Assembly (NCBI RefSeq): GCF_000616095.1
Contig: NZ_BAMS01000006.1
Location: 1-64,000, forward strand
Length of the DNA: 64,000 nt
Source of the DNA: Sneathiella glossodoripedis JCM 23214
GTDB taxonomy: Bacteria; Pseudomonadota; Alphaproteobacteria; Sneathiellales; Sneathiellaceae
Reading direction: 5' to 3'
The notes under the pieces were generated by a model. The model was not told the origin of the DNA, ran no database searches, and saw only the letters and a list, made by a program, of their open reading frames with translations. A program made the translations under genes and the position numbers. The stretch's first letter is position 1; each line of letters starts with the position of its first letter. This document shows, in pieces, positions 54,665 through 63,488 of this stretch.

Positions 54665-55396
54665 ATGCGTATTCTAATCGCCATGATGAAACACGAAACC
54701 AATACATTTTCACCGATACCGGCGGATTTGAAACGATTTGAGGATTGGGGAATTCATTTTGGTGACAATGCACGTGCAGCCTACGAAGGTACAGCAATGC
54801 CAATGGGGGCCTATATTGAGCTCGCCAAGTCCATTAATGCTGAAATCGTGACACCGGTTGCCGCAGAGGCTATGCCTTCAGGGCCAGTGACCAAGGAAGC
54901 CTATGAAGTGCTGTGTAATGCAATTTTGGATGAAGTTCGTGGTGGTGTAGATGCGGCAATGCTGGATTTGCACGGGGCCATGGTATCGGAGGTCACACCG
55001 GACGGAGAAGGCACTTTACTTGAGCGCATCCGCGAGATTGATCCCGACCTACCTATTGCTGTGACATTGGATTTGCACTGTAACCTAACCGATAAAATGA
55101 TGCAGAATTGCACAACATTAATCGGTTACAAGACATACCCTCATGTGGATATGTACGAAGTTGGGATGCAAATTGGTCAGGCCTTGCTTGATAGTATGGA
55201 AGGTAAAATCAAACCGGTGATGTCCTGGGGAAATGTACCGTTGTTGAGCCAGACCCTATGTCAGGGAACGGATGATGAGCCATGGCGACACTGGTTCGGC
55301 TTTGCCGGGAGGCGGAAGCGGAAGAGGGGATTATCGCGGCAACAGCATTTGGCGGGTTTGCGCTTGCCGATATCAAGCAGGCCGGTAATTCGGTGA
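54665..55396 (+). CDS. M81 family metallopeptidase (MlrC/microcystinase-like), N-terminal piece (frameshifted)
   Basis: Encodes the M81 domain: RILIAMMKHETNTFSP at the N terminus (His/Glu metal ligands expected here), MLDLHGAMV, VTLDLHCNLTDKM, TYPHVDMYEVG. The coding match stops at ~55281; residues after EPW in this frame are artefactual. One added base at ~55280-55282 joins TDDEP to MATLVRLCREAE in the next frame, the family's usual continuation. MlrC-type enzymes are zinc peptidases known from cyclic-peptide breakdown; outside those clusters the substrate is unknown. Confidence 0.83.
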   Translation: MRILIAMMKHETNTFSPIPADLKRFEDWGIHFGDNARAAYEGTAMPMGAYIELAKSINAEIVTPVAAEAMPSGPVTKEAYEVLCNAILDEVRGGVDAAMLDLHGAMVSEVTPDGEGTLLERIREIDPDLPIAVTLDLHCNLTDKMMQNCTTLIGYKTYPHVDMYEVGMQIGQALLDSMEGKIKPVMSWGNVPLLSQTLCQGTDDEPWRHWFGFAGRRKRKRGLSRQQHLAGLRLPISSRPVIR

Positions 55397-56142
55397 TTGT
55401 TGTTGCAGATGGGGATCAGGCAAAGGCTGATGCTGTTCGCGATCGAATTCTGGCTGCCGCTTGGGAGCGCCGCGAAGATTTCATATACAAGCACGCACCG
55501 CTTGCGGAGAAAGTAGCTGAGGCAAAGGCTTTGACGGAAGGGCCAGTGATTTTGCTTGATCATGCAGATAACTGCGGGTCCGGCGCGACGCAGGATGTTA
55601 TGACAGTTATTGCCGAAATTCATCGTCAGGGCCTTGAAGATGTTGCTGTCGGTGCGGTTTGGGACCCAGAGGCTGTTACGCAAATGCAGAAAGCCGGAGT
55701 TGGTAGCACCGTCACCATTAATCTTGGCGGCAAGACGGATATGCCATCCATCGGAGAAAAAGGTGAGCCCCTTGAAATTACGGGAACCGTGAAAGTTCTG
55801 ACCAATGGGGAGTGGACCGTTCACGGCCCTATGTACACGGGAGTTAAGGTGTTTATGGGGCCAACGGCTGTTCTTGATACTGGTAAAATGGAGATTGTTG
55901 TCGTATCCAACCACCATGAACCTTGGGATCAGGGAGTATTTACATCCGTAGGTATACAGCCTGAGTTCAAAAAGTATATTGTTCTTAAGAGTCGAATTCA
56001 CTATCGGGCGGGATTTGCCAAGCTCGCAAAGCATACGCTCACTCTGGATGGGAAGGGTGTCACTACGTCCGATAACAATTTGCTGGAATATCAAAATGTT
56101 CGCCGGCCGATTTATCCGCTTGATTTGATTAACGAGGCTTAG
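55282..56142 (+). CDS. M81 family metallopeptidase (MlrC-like), C-terminal piece
   Basis: Continues the preceding gene: FGGFALADIKQAGNSVIVVAD, then the MlrC C-terminal domain ILLDHADNCGSGATQDVMTV and SNHHEPWDQGVFTSVGI. With the first piece it makes about 492 residues, the normal family length. The ATG at 55282 is an internal Met, not a start. The TTC38-like gene begins four bases after its stop, so the two are surely co-transcribed. Confidence 0.85.
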   Translation: MATLVRLCREAEAEEGIIAATAFGGFALADIKQAGNSVIVVADGDQAKADAVRDRILAAAWERREDFIYKHAPLAEKVAEAKALTEGPVILLDHADNCGSGATQDVMTVIAEIHRQGLEDVAVGAVWDPEAVTQMQKAGVGSTVTINLGGKTDMPSIGEKGEPLEITGTVKVLTNGEWTVHGPMYTGVKVFMGPTAVLDTGKMEIVVVSNHHEPWDQGVFTSVGIQPEFKKYIVLKSRIHYRAGFAKLAKHTLTLDGKGVTTSDNNLLEYQNVRRPIYPLDLINEA

Positions 56143-56145
56143 CTG

Positions 56146-57456
56146 ATGGAAGATCTGTATGGTAACCTGGTTACAGCGCAGAACCCAAAGACTATAGAGG
56201 GAATAAACCGGTTCACCGAGAGTCTGATCGGCTTTGGCACCGATTTCGGTGTGATTTTTGAAGCCTCGGATGAAGATCCATCCTGTGCCCTGGCGGCCTC
56301 TTTGGCCGGTTTGTTGGGCCTGTTTATGGAAACGCCGGATAGGCTTGAGATTGCGGAGCGATATTTTCAACGGGCATTGAAGAACGCTCCGGTGGCTAGC
56401 ACGCGCGAGCAGATTTTGATTGAGGCACTCTGGGCGTCCAATTGCGGGGATCTGGAAAAGGCAATTAAATGCCATAAGCGTTTGGCGGTTGAGTTTCCAC
56501 GAGATTTACTGTCGGTGAAAATCGGTCAGACACTGTGTTTTAATCTGGGAGATGATGAAGGCATGTTGTGGCTCGCCGATCAGGTTATTGGCGAGCATCA
56601 AGATACAGCTTATGCGCATGGTATGCGGGCTTTTGGTCTTGAACAGATGTCATATCTGGAAGAAGCAGAAGAGGCCGCGCGGCATGCTACATCCCTTAAA
56701 AGAAGGGAGCCATGGGCACATCACGCTGCTGCTCATGTCATGCTAACGCAAGGGCGGTTGGATGACGGCATTTCATGGATGATGGAGCATAGCGATGAGT
56801 GGGAGGGGTGTAACTCTTTCATGTATACTCATAACTGGTGGCATTTGGCGCTGTTTTATCTTGAAGGAGAAGATTTCCAGAGCGCTTTGAAGCTATATGA
56901 CGAGCGTGTTTGGACCCGTGACAAAACCTATAGCGAAGATCAGATCAACGCGATTTCATTACTGTGGCGACTGGAAATAGCAGGAGTGGATGTTGGAAAC
57001 CGGTGGCAGGAACTGGCAGAATTTGTGTCCGCCCGGACATTGATAAATGATCAGCCATTTCTGGATATGCAATATGCATTTGCACTGGCGCGCGGCGAAA
57101 AACACGAAGAGCTTGAACATTTATTGCAGGGAATGGACGCAATGCAGGTTCGGGCGCCCAAATTAACAAGGACTGTTTGGCGTGATGTTGCCTACCCGGC
57201 AGCACAAGCGTTCGTGGCCTTTGCCAATGCGAATTATAATCGCGTAGTGGACTTGTTAGGTCCTGCCCGTGCGCATTTGCAGAAAGTTGGCGGCAGTCAC
57301 GCCCAAAGAGATCTCTTCGAGCAGATTTGGATTACCAGTTTGCTGCGAGCTGGTCAGACGCAGGAGGCAATCGGCCTTCTGCAAGCTCGCGTGAATTTCA
57401 GAAAGACTGTTCCGCTGGACAAATCCTGGTTGGCTGCGGCTCAGTCTACAGTCTGA
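56146..57456 (+). CDS. Tetratricopeptide protein, TTC38-like family
   Basis: A 436-residue soluble protein made of helical TPR-like repeats with no signal peptide. Diagnostic segment: REPWAHHAAAHVMLTQGRLD, then HNWWHLALFYLEG and DQINAISLLWRLEI, which match the TTC38 family shared by bacteria and animals. Function is unknown; the tight pairing with an M81 peptidase suggests a shared pathway. Its last 16 bases overlap the end of the convergent DUF2794 gene. Confidence 0.83.
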   Translation: MEDLYGNLVTAQNPKTIEGINRFTESLIGFGTDFGVIFEASDEDPSCALAASLAGLLGLFMETPDRLEIAERYFQRALKNAPVASTREQILIEALWASNCGDLEKAIKCHKRLAVEFPRDLLSVKIGQTLCFNLGDDEGMLWLADQVIGEHQDTAYAHGMRAFGLEQMSYLEEAEEAARHATSLKRREPWAHHAAAHVMLTQGRLDDGISWMMEHSDEWEGCNSFMYTHNWWHLALFYLEGEDFQSALKLYDERVWTRDKTYSEDQINAISLLWRLEIAGVDVGNRWQELAEFVSARTLINDQPFLDMQYAFALARGEKHEELEHLLQGMDAMQVRAPKLTRTVWRDVAYPAAQAFVAFANANYNRVVDLLGPARAHLQKVGGSHAQRDLFEQIWITSLLRAGQTQEAIGLLQARVNFRKTVPLDKSWLAAAQSTV

Positions 57457-57815
57457 AACCGCTTTTTATCAAATACCCGAAGCACTTGTTTCAGGTCGTG
57501 ACCGCGCTTTAAAATTCTGCCATTTTGCCCGAATATGGCATAGACCCCCTGTTTATTGGCAAGACGAGGTTCTTTGTAGATACGGTAGAGGGGTTTTTCA
57601 GTTGTTCTGTGAAAGACAGCAAAGCTGCAATTGTGTTTCGTCTGCCCAATCGCATAGTCACGCCATTCAGATTTTGCAACCATCTGGCCATAAACCTGCA
57701 AGATCAGACTTAATTCGGTTCTGTTGAAAAAAATTGGAGCGGGTGTCGCCGGTGAATTAATGCTCCGGCCTGTTTGTGTATTTAAATGCGCGCTTAATTG
57801 AACAATGTCGCTCAT
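57441..57815 (-). CDS. DUF2794 family protein
   Basis: A 124-residue protein restricted, as far as I know, to Alphaproteobacteria: FFNRTELSLILQVYGQMVAKSEWRDYAIG, FAVFHRTTEKPLYRIYKEP, and GRILKRGHDLKQVLRVFDKK. No catalytic motif or membrane segment is visible and the function is unknown. Useful as a lineage marker. Convergent with the TTC38-like gene; its promoter region (57816-57946) is shared with the divergent msrB. Confidence 0.87.
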   Translation of the reverse strand: MSDIVQLSAHLNTQTGRSINSPATPAPIFFNRTELSLILQVYGQMVAKSEWRDYAIGQTKHNCSFAVFHRTTEKPLYRIYKEPRLANKQGVYAIFGQNGRILKRGHDLKQVLRVFDKKRFQTVD

Positions 57816-57946
57816 ATACCCTTCCAGTCTATGGTGTAATCTTCGTTTAATTACGTAGTTCCGTCAAGTATTGTGAAATATTTTTGACAGTTTACAGTTG
57901 CACCATATGTAATGGTTAACAGTCCATATCATGGGAGAAATTGCAG

Positions 57947-58348
57947 GTGGAAAAAATCGTGAAGTCGGATGCTGAATGGAAAGCCCTATTAACGCCGGAG
58001 CAGTATAAAATTACACGTAAAAAAGGCACGGAAAGAGCGTTTACGGGTGCTTATGATGGCAACAAACGCAGCGGGGTCTATCGCTGTATCTGCTGTGACG
58101 AACCTTTATTCTCATCAGAGGCAAAATTTGACTCCGGGACAGGATGGCCGAGTTTCTATGAACCGCTGAACCCTGAAATGGTTGGAGAAGTGGAAGATCG
58201 TTCTTTTTTCATGCGCCGGACCGAAGTCATTTGCAACAAGTGCGATGCCCATTTGGGCCACGTATTTCCAGACGGGCCAGCCCCCACAGGCCTTCGGTAT
58301 TGTCTAAACTCGGCGGCACTGAATTTTGAGGAAAAACAGAGCGATTAG
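57947..58348 (+). CDS. msrB: Peptide-methionine (R)-S-oxide reductase
   Basis: About 133 residues: [14 protein letters not shown], zinc cysteines in [10 protein letters not shown] and [27 protein letters not shown], and the catalytic Cys in [11 protein letters not shown]. It repairs methionine-R-sulfoxide in proteins using thioredoxin, in the cytosol (no signal peptide). GTG at 57947 has GGGAG nine bases upstream and starts [11 protein letters not shown] as in relatives; a TTG at 57941 is the alternative. Its stop overlaps that of the convergent OppF-like gene. Confidence 0.95.
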   Translation: MEKIVKSDAEWKALLTPEQYKITRKKGTERAFTGAYDGNKRSGVYRCICCDEPLFSSEAKFDSGTGWPSFYEPLNPEMVGEVEDRSFFMRRTEVICNKCDAHLGHVFPDGPAPTGLRYCLNSAALNFEEKQSD

Positions 58349-59337
58349 GCGGTTGCCTCTTTCATAAGCTCTTGTGAAAAGTGACAGGCTGCCAAATGTT
58401 CCGGCCCAACCTTTTTAAGGGAAGGTGTTTCGCGCCGGCAGCGGTCTTGTGCCATGGGACAGCGATCCTGAAACGAGCAGCCAATTCTCTGTTCAGTTTG
58501 CCCGGTTACTGTCCCTTTGAGGCGAATGCGTTCTCTTTTCCGGCCCGAAGCGGGTTTTGGAACCGCGTCCAGCAGGACTTTCGTGTAAGGGTGTGCGGGA
58601 GACTTAAAGAGGTCTTCTGTTCGCCCTTTTTCGACGATAGAGCCCAAATACATGACAGCCACTTCATCGCATAAATACTCAACCACTGCCAGATCATGGC
58701 TGATAAACATGTACGTAACACCGAAGCTGTCCTGCAGGTCCTTTAGCAGATTCAGAACTTGTGCCTGAACTGATACATCCAGTGCAGATACTGGCTCATC
58801 AGCGACAATAAGAGATGGGCGAGTGATCAATGCACGTGCTATTGCGATGCGTTGACGTTGTCCGCCAGAAAATTCATGTGGATACTTTTCCGTGTCAGTT
58901 GATTTTAGCCCGACAGACTGCAGTACTTCTTTGACGCGGTTGTTTTTTTCTTCCGTACTGATTTTTCCAAGGGCCGCCAAGGGTTCAGCGACAATCCTTC
59001 CAACTGTATGGTGGGGGTCCAAGGACCCGTATGGGTCTTGAAACACCATTTGAAAATGCTGGCGGAGCGGGCGAAGTTCGCTAAAGCTTTTACAGACGAC
59101 TTCTTCTCCCTGTATGATAACAGAGCCAGAATCCGTGGGCTCCAACGCCATGACATTTCTGGCAAGTGTAGATTTGCCGCAGCCACTCTCACCAACGATG
59201 CCAAAGCTTTTCCCCTCTTTTATTTCGAAGCTGACACCATTAAGGGCATAGACATATCGAGGTTTGGCGAAAAGACTTTCTTTGGGGAGTGGGTAATGCC
59301 GAACCAGATCAGTGACTTTCAGTACGGTTTTACTCAT
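58345..59337 (-). CDS. Oligopeptide/dipeptide-type ABC transporter ATP-binding protein (OppF/DppF-like)
   Basis: A 330-residue ATPase: Walker [16 protein letters not shown], signature [15 protein letters not shown], Walker [15 protein letters not shown], and the C-terminal oligopeptide-transporter tail with cysteines in [15 protein letters not shown] (possible Fe-S site in this family). With the OppD-like protein it powers uptake through the two permeases encoded upstream. It overlaps the OppD-like gene by four bases. Last gene of the operon. Confidence 0.92.
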   Translation of the reverse strand: MSKTVLKVTDLVRHYPLPKESLFAKPRYVYALNGVSFEIKEGKSFGIVGESGCGKSTLARNVMALEPTDSGSVIIQGEEVVCKSFSELRPLRQHFQMVFQDPYGSLDPHHTVGRIVAEPLAALGKISTEEKNNRVKEVLQSVGLKSTDTEKYPHEFSGGQRQRIAIARALITRPSLIVADEPVSALDVSVQAQVLNLLKDLQDSFGVTYMFISHDLAVVEYLCDEVAVMYLGSIVEKGRTEDLFKSPAHPYTKVLLDAVPKPASGRKRERIRLKGTVTGQTEQRIGCSFQDRCPMAQDRCRRETPSLKKVGPEHLAACHFSQELMKEATA

Positions 59338-60328
59338 TCATACAGCCCCTTACTTCTCGCACTTACAGCCTGTTGCAGGTGATGACAGGTCACCAGATGA
59401 GAGCCTTCCATTTGATTTACGGGAGGAATGTTGCCCGCGCAGATATCGCTCGCAAGTGGGCATCGGTCAGTGAATGTGCAACCACTTGGCAGGTTGATCA
59501 AGTCTGGAACGGTGCCAGGAATTGTCGTAAGCCGTTTCCCACGCCCCATCCCGACTTTTGGCATCGCTGCAAAAAGGCCTTGAGTGTAGGGATGCGTCAG
59601 TTGATCAAAAATATGATCAGTTTTCCCACTTTCAACGACGGTTCCGCCATACATTACAATGACATTGTCCGTGTTTTCTGCAATCACTCCCAAGTCATGG
59701 GAAATGAGAACAAGCGACATGCCTTCTTCTTGCACCAGCGTTTGAATTAGCTCCAAGATCTGATCCTGAATGGTAACATCAAGCGCGGTAGTTGGCTCAT
59801 CCGCAATCAACACATCAGGAGAGCAGGAGAGAGCCAGTGCGATCATTACGCGTTGGCGCTGGCCGCCGGAAAGCTGGTGTGGGTAATTGCTGACCCGTTC
59901 AGCCGGGTTAGGAATACCGACCCTGTCCAGCAATCTGATAGCTTCCTGCATCGCACTGGATTTCGACAGACCTTTGTGCAGCCTAAGCGGTTCCATGATC
60001 TGCCGGCCAACTGTATGAACAGGGTTGAGGGACGTCATGGGTTCCTGAAATATCATCGCCATTTTATTGCCGCGGACACGGCACATTTCAGCTTCTGATT
60101 TTTGAAGAAGATTTTCACCGTCAAGATTTACGCTACCTGTGGTAGAAGCGTTTTCCGGCAGCAATCCCATCAAGGCCAGTGCAGTCATGGATTTACCGCA
60201 GCCACTCTCACCCACAATCCCGAGGTTTCACCTTTGTTCAGGTCAAAGCTCAGATTTCGGACTGCGCGGGCAGGACCATTGGCGGTTTTCAAGGTGACGG
60301 TAAGGTCATTTACGTTAAGCAAACTCAT
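59334..60328 (-). CDS. Oligopeptide/dipeptide-type ABC transporter ATP-binding protein (OppD/DppD-like), frameshifted near the N terminus
   Basis: From ATG at 60328 one frame reads [20 protein letters not shown], then [10 protein letters not shown]; the remaining ~293 residues are in another frame, beginning with Walker [17 protein letters not shown]. Adding one base at ~60223-60226 gives [15 protein letters not shown] and a normal ~331-residue protein. Other motifs: [28 protein letters not shown], and the Cys-bearing tail [15 protein letters not shown]. It starts two bases from the stop of the OppC-like gene and overlaps the OppF-like gene, as in intact Opp operons. Confidence 0.88.
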
Positions 60329-60329
60329 T

Positions 60330-61178
60330 TTAGCGCTTCCTGCTCAGGCGAGGATCAAGGACATCGCGAAGACCGTCACCCAGCAAATTCAAGCCGAATA
60401 CAGCCAGAGCAATTGCCGCACCCGGATAAACTGCTTGCATAGGCTGCAGGAACATCAGGGTTTGTGCTTCATTGAGCATGCGGCCCCAGGATGGATGTGG
60501 GGGTTGAGTGCCAAGCCCCAGATAGGAAAGGGCCGCTTCAGCGAGTATCGCGATGGCAAACTGGATGGTGGCCTGCACAATCAGGATAGACAGAATATTG
60601 GGTAACACATGCTCAATAGTGATCCTGAATTTGTTTTTACCTGACGCACGCGCAGCCATTACATATTCGCGTGCCCAAATAGCATTTGCCGAACCACGGG
60701 TGAGGCGGGCGAATACCGGGACATTATAGATGCCAATTGCAATTATCGAATTGACTCCACCGGGCCCCAAAATGGCGGTAATCATGATGGCAGAGAGGAT
60801 TGCTGGAAACGCAAATGAGAAATCACTCATGCGCATGATCAGCTCTTCTGTCCACCCACGTTGGGCAGATGCCAGCAGACCCAGAGCAACACCCGCAAAC
60901 AAGCCAATGGAGACGGCAACCACGCCGACAGTTATGGAGTTCTGCGTTCCTGTCATCAACATTGAGACAACATCGCGGCCAAATTGGTCCGTTCCAAACC
61001 AATGATCCGCCGATGGAGGCAGAAAGCGGGTTTTAATGGAAATGTCGATGGTTCCCGGTGTCCAGAAAAGTGAGACCGCCGCACAGGTGAGAAGAAACAG
61101 GGTAATGACGCCGCCGACCAGAAAGCTTCGGCTGTTGAGGCAACGACCAATAAATGACTGGGAAGATGAACTACTCAT
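60330..61178 (-). CDS. ABC transporter permease (OppC/DppC-like)
   Basis: A 282-residue inner-membrane protein with an N-terminal helix, then five more, and the permease signature in the cytoplasmic loop (EYVMAARASGKNKFRITIEHVLPN; EAA-type loop). HWFGTDQFGRDVVSMLM and LSYLGLGTQPPHPSWG are typical of DppC/OppC. It pairs with the OppB-like permease and overlaps its gene by four bases. Confidence 0.92.
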   Translation of the reverse strand: MSSSSSQSFIGRCLNSRSFLVGGVITLFLLTCAAVSLFWTPGTIDISIKTRFLPPSADHWFGTDQFGRDVVSMLMTGTQNSITVGVVAVSIGLFAGVALGLLASAQRGWTEELIMRMSDFSFAFPAILSAIMITAILGPGGVNSIIAIGIYNVPVFARLTRGSANAIWAREYVMAARASGKNKFRITIEHVLPNILSILIVQATIQFAIAILAEAALSYLGLGTQPPHPSWGRMLNEAQTLMFLQPMQAVYPGAAIALAVFGLNLLGDGLRDVLDPRLSRKR

Positions 61179-62125
61179 ATGTCATGCGCTTTCAGGCGTG
61201 GATCAATGACGGCATATAAAATATCCACCACAAAATTTGTGATCACAACCATAGCAGCGAGCATAAGCACGACATTCTCAACTACGATTGTGTCTCGGTT
61301 ATTAATGGCCTTGAGGACTGTTGAGCCTAAACCCGGCAGATAGAAAACATTTTCAACAACAACGGTACCTGCCAGAAGGTTTGCAAATTGCAGTCCCATC
61401 ACCGTGATTACCGGGATCATCGCATTTCTAAGCACGTGTAACCAAAGTGTGGCTCGCTGGCTTAACCCTTTCGCCCGGGCGGTGCGGACAAAATCTTCGC
61501 GAAATACTTCCAAAACTGAAGAGCGCGTAATACGGGCAAGGATTGCTCCTTGCACTGTTGCCAAGGCAACTGCAGGCAAAATCAGGGCGTTAATGCATTT
61601 CCAAAAACCCTGATCCCATCCGGGGAAACCTCCCGGGGGAAACCATTTCAGGTTCACCGCAAAATACAGAATAAGCAGGACAGCAAGCCAGAAATTAGGA
61701 ACAGATATGCCGAGCTGGCTGACGCCCATCAATGTCACATCGCTTGCCTTGTTGTGATTGGCCGCGGCATATAATCCGATTACCAAAGCGATGGTGACGC
61801 TTAAAATCATGGAGAGAATTGCCAGTGGGACCGTAATCTGCAGTGCGCCCTGGACCAATTCTGACACCGGTACTTTATAAGCGTAACTGTTGCCCAGTTC
61901 ACCTTGAAGCAGGCCGCCGATCCAATCGAAATATCGCTCAAGCGGCGGGCGATCCAATCCGAGTTCCTTTGTAAGTGCCGCAACTGAGCTTTCTGTTGCA
62001 TCTACACCCAGAATCACTAATGCAGGATCACCGGGAAGGATCTCCATAACGGTAAAGATCACAATTGATGCACCTATCAAGGTCGCAAGCAAAGTGATGA
62101 ATCGTTTTGCGAGAAATACGCTCAT
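61175..62125 (-). CDS. ABC transporter permease (OppB/DppB-like)
   Basis: A 316-residue protein with six helices: IVIFTVMEILPGDPALVILG at the N terminus, YFDWIGGLLQGELGNSYAY, LWLHVLRNAMIPVITVMGLQ, and the EAA-type loop FVRTARAKGLSQRA. It heads a four-gene operon (B, C, D, F). Unusually, no periplasmic substrate-binding protein gene is present within the operon or in the 236-base upstream gap, so the transported substrate (peptide, nickel, sugar or other) cannot be guessed. Confidence 0.92.
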   Translation of the reverse strand: MSVFLAKRFITLLATLIGASIVIFTVMEILPGDPALVILGVDATESSVAALTKELGLDRPPLERYFDWIGGLLQGELGNSYAYKVPVSELVQGALQITVPLAILSMILSVTIALVIGLYAAANHNKASDVTLMGVSQLGISVPNFWLAVLLILYFAVNLKWFPPGGFPGWDQGFWKCINALILPAVALATVQGAILARITRSSVLEVFREDFVRTARAKGLSQRATLWLHVLRNAMIPVITVMGLQFANLLAGTVVVENVFYLPGLGSTVLKAINNRDTIVVENVVLMLAAMVVITNFVVDILYAVIDPRLKAHDI

Positions 62126-62361
62126 ATCCTGTTAGACTGCCCCATATTACCCAGACCAAGGAATTTATTTGCTCATTTTGTTGCCAATCTATTCGGACAA
62201 TTGTTTGTAGTCAATCATTCTCACGTAGATAAAAGCAACAATATAACCGTTTATACGCTGGATATTACACAACATTACCGGCAGAGCGCTAGTGTTATGA
62301 TTTGGCGTCTCACCCCGCCTTTTCGCTTGCCGATGATGGGACGGTGGACTAATTTCCGCCT

Positions 62362-62808
62362 ATGAACGGAAATCAGGAAATAAATGGCTTAAACTCGCGT
62401 AGTTTGTCGGCCAGGAAAGGATTGCGCGCACGCGCTGCGATCTTCGTGACCGTTCTGGCGATATTCCTGAACCTGTTTGCACCCCTTACACATAGCGTCG
62501 CATTGCCGTCCCATGATGCCACAATGCTGGAAATCTGTACTGGCAATGGTGTGGAATATGTAAGTGCAGATGAGCTCTTAAACGAGCAACTCCCAGCGGA
62601 GGAGGACTGTCCGTTATGTGCGGAATGTCCTGTATGCTGGCAAGTCAGTTCTGCGAAACCTTATCTGAACGAAGCGGGAAATACCGAATATTTTGAAGCA
62701 GGATTATTTCTTCGCTTCACCCGCGGAGACGTTCAGCTTGAATCGCTGGAGTCTTTTCTTTGGCCGGAAAGCCGAGCGCCGCCAACTGTGACCGAGTTTG
62801 AATCCTAG
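62362..62808 (+). CDS. DUF2946-like small exported/membrane protein
   Basis: A 148-residue protein with one N-terminal hydrophobic segment (AAIFVTVLAIFLNLFAPLTH) and a closely spaced cysteine block CPLCAECPVCW (residues ~90-100) that could bind metal. This resembles DUF2946 proteins encoded next to copper-delivery genes. It is followed 68 bases later by the SCO gene and then by a PCu(A)C gene, supporting a copper-related role. No enzymatic motif is visible. Confidence 0.65.
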   Translation: MNGNQEINGLNSRSLSARKGLRARAAIFVTVLAIFLNLFAPLTHSVALPSHDATMLEICTGNGVEYVSADELLNEQLPAEEDCPLCAECPVCWQVSSAKPYLNEAGNTEYFEAGLFLRFTRGDVQLESLESFLWPESRAPPTVTEFES

Positions 62809-62876
62809 TCAGTGGCATCAAGTTGAATGCCGCTAATTTTCCGATTTTTTCGGTTCCAGTTTCACAGGTTAATAAT

Positions 62877-63488
62877 ATGAACAGGTTTTTCACTTACGCC
62901 GTTTCGGTGCTTGTCGTTGTCGGATTGGTTATTGCTGCCTTTATTATCGCAAACGAAATGTTTGGTGAGCGTATTCAGGGAACATCTCGCACGATAGTTG
63001 GTGCTCCGCAAATTGGAGGGCCATTTACATTGGTGAATGAAGATGGTCAGCAAGTTACAGAAGAAGACTTTAAAGGTAAGTTGATGCTCGTCTTCTTTGG
63101 GTACACTTTCTGCCCTGATGTCTGCCCGACAGAGCTAAATGTCTTTTCTGAAGTCATGGAAGCTTTGGGAGAGGACGCGGAAAATGTTGTTCCTGTCTTC
63201 ATTACAGTTGATCCCGATCGGGATACTGCGGAAGTCATAAAGGAATATACCGACGCTTTTCATCCATCGATCATTGGGCTGACGGGCACGCCAGAGCAAA
63301 TCACGCATGTGAAAAAGCAGTACCGGGCATATGGACAGGCAGTAGAAAAGGAAAAAGATCCTGAGTTTTATCTGGTGGATCATACCTCTTTTACTTACCT
63401 GATGGGGCGAGATGGTGAAATGATCACTGTGTTCTCCTATGGAACAAAAGCCGAGGAAATCGTCGCGAATATTGAAAAACTTCTGTAA
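62877..63488 (+). CDS. SCO1/SenC-family copper chaperone/thiol protein
   Basis: About 203 residues: an N-terminal membrane anchor (VSVLVVVGLVIAAFIIANEM) and a thioredoxin-fold domain facing the periplasm with the copper-binding CxxxC in FGYTFCPDVCPTEL and the distal His in YLVDHTSFTYL. SCO proteins help load the CuA site of cytochrome c oxidase. ATG at 62877 is taken; an extension back to 62823 lacks similarity. Its TAA stop overlaps the ATG of the next gene. Confidence 0.92.
   Translation: MNRFFTYAVSVLVVVGLVIAAFIIANEMFGERIQGTSRTIVGAPQIGGPFTLVNEDGQQVTEEDFKGKLMLVFFGYTFCPDVCPTELNVFSEVMEALGEDAENVVPVFITVDPDRDTAEVIKEYTDAFHPSIIGLTGTPEQITHVKKQYRAYGQAVEKEKDPEFYLVDHTSFTYLMGRDGEMITVFSYGTKAEEIVANIEKLL

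Noticed and set aside
55261-56475. 404-residue open frame on the minus strand
   Set aside because: It lies entirely opposite the M81 and TTC38-like genes, has no recognisable domain and mirrors their codon pattern; an antisense shadow.
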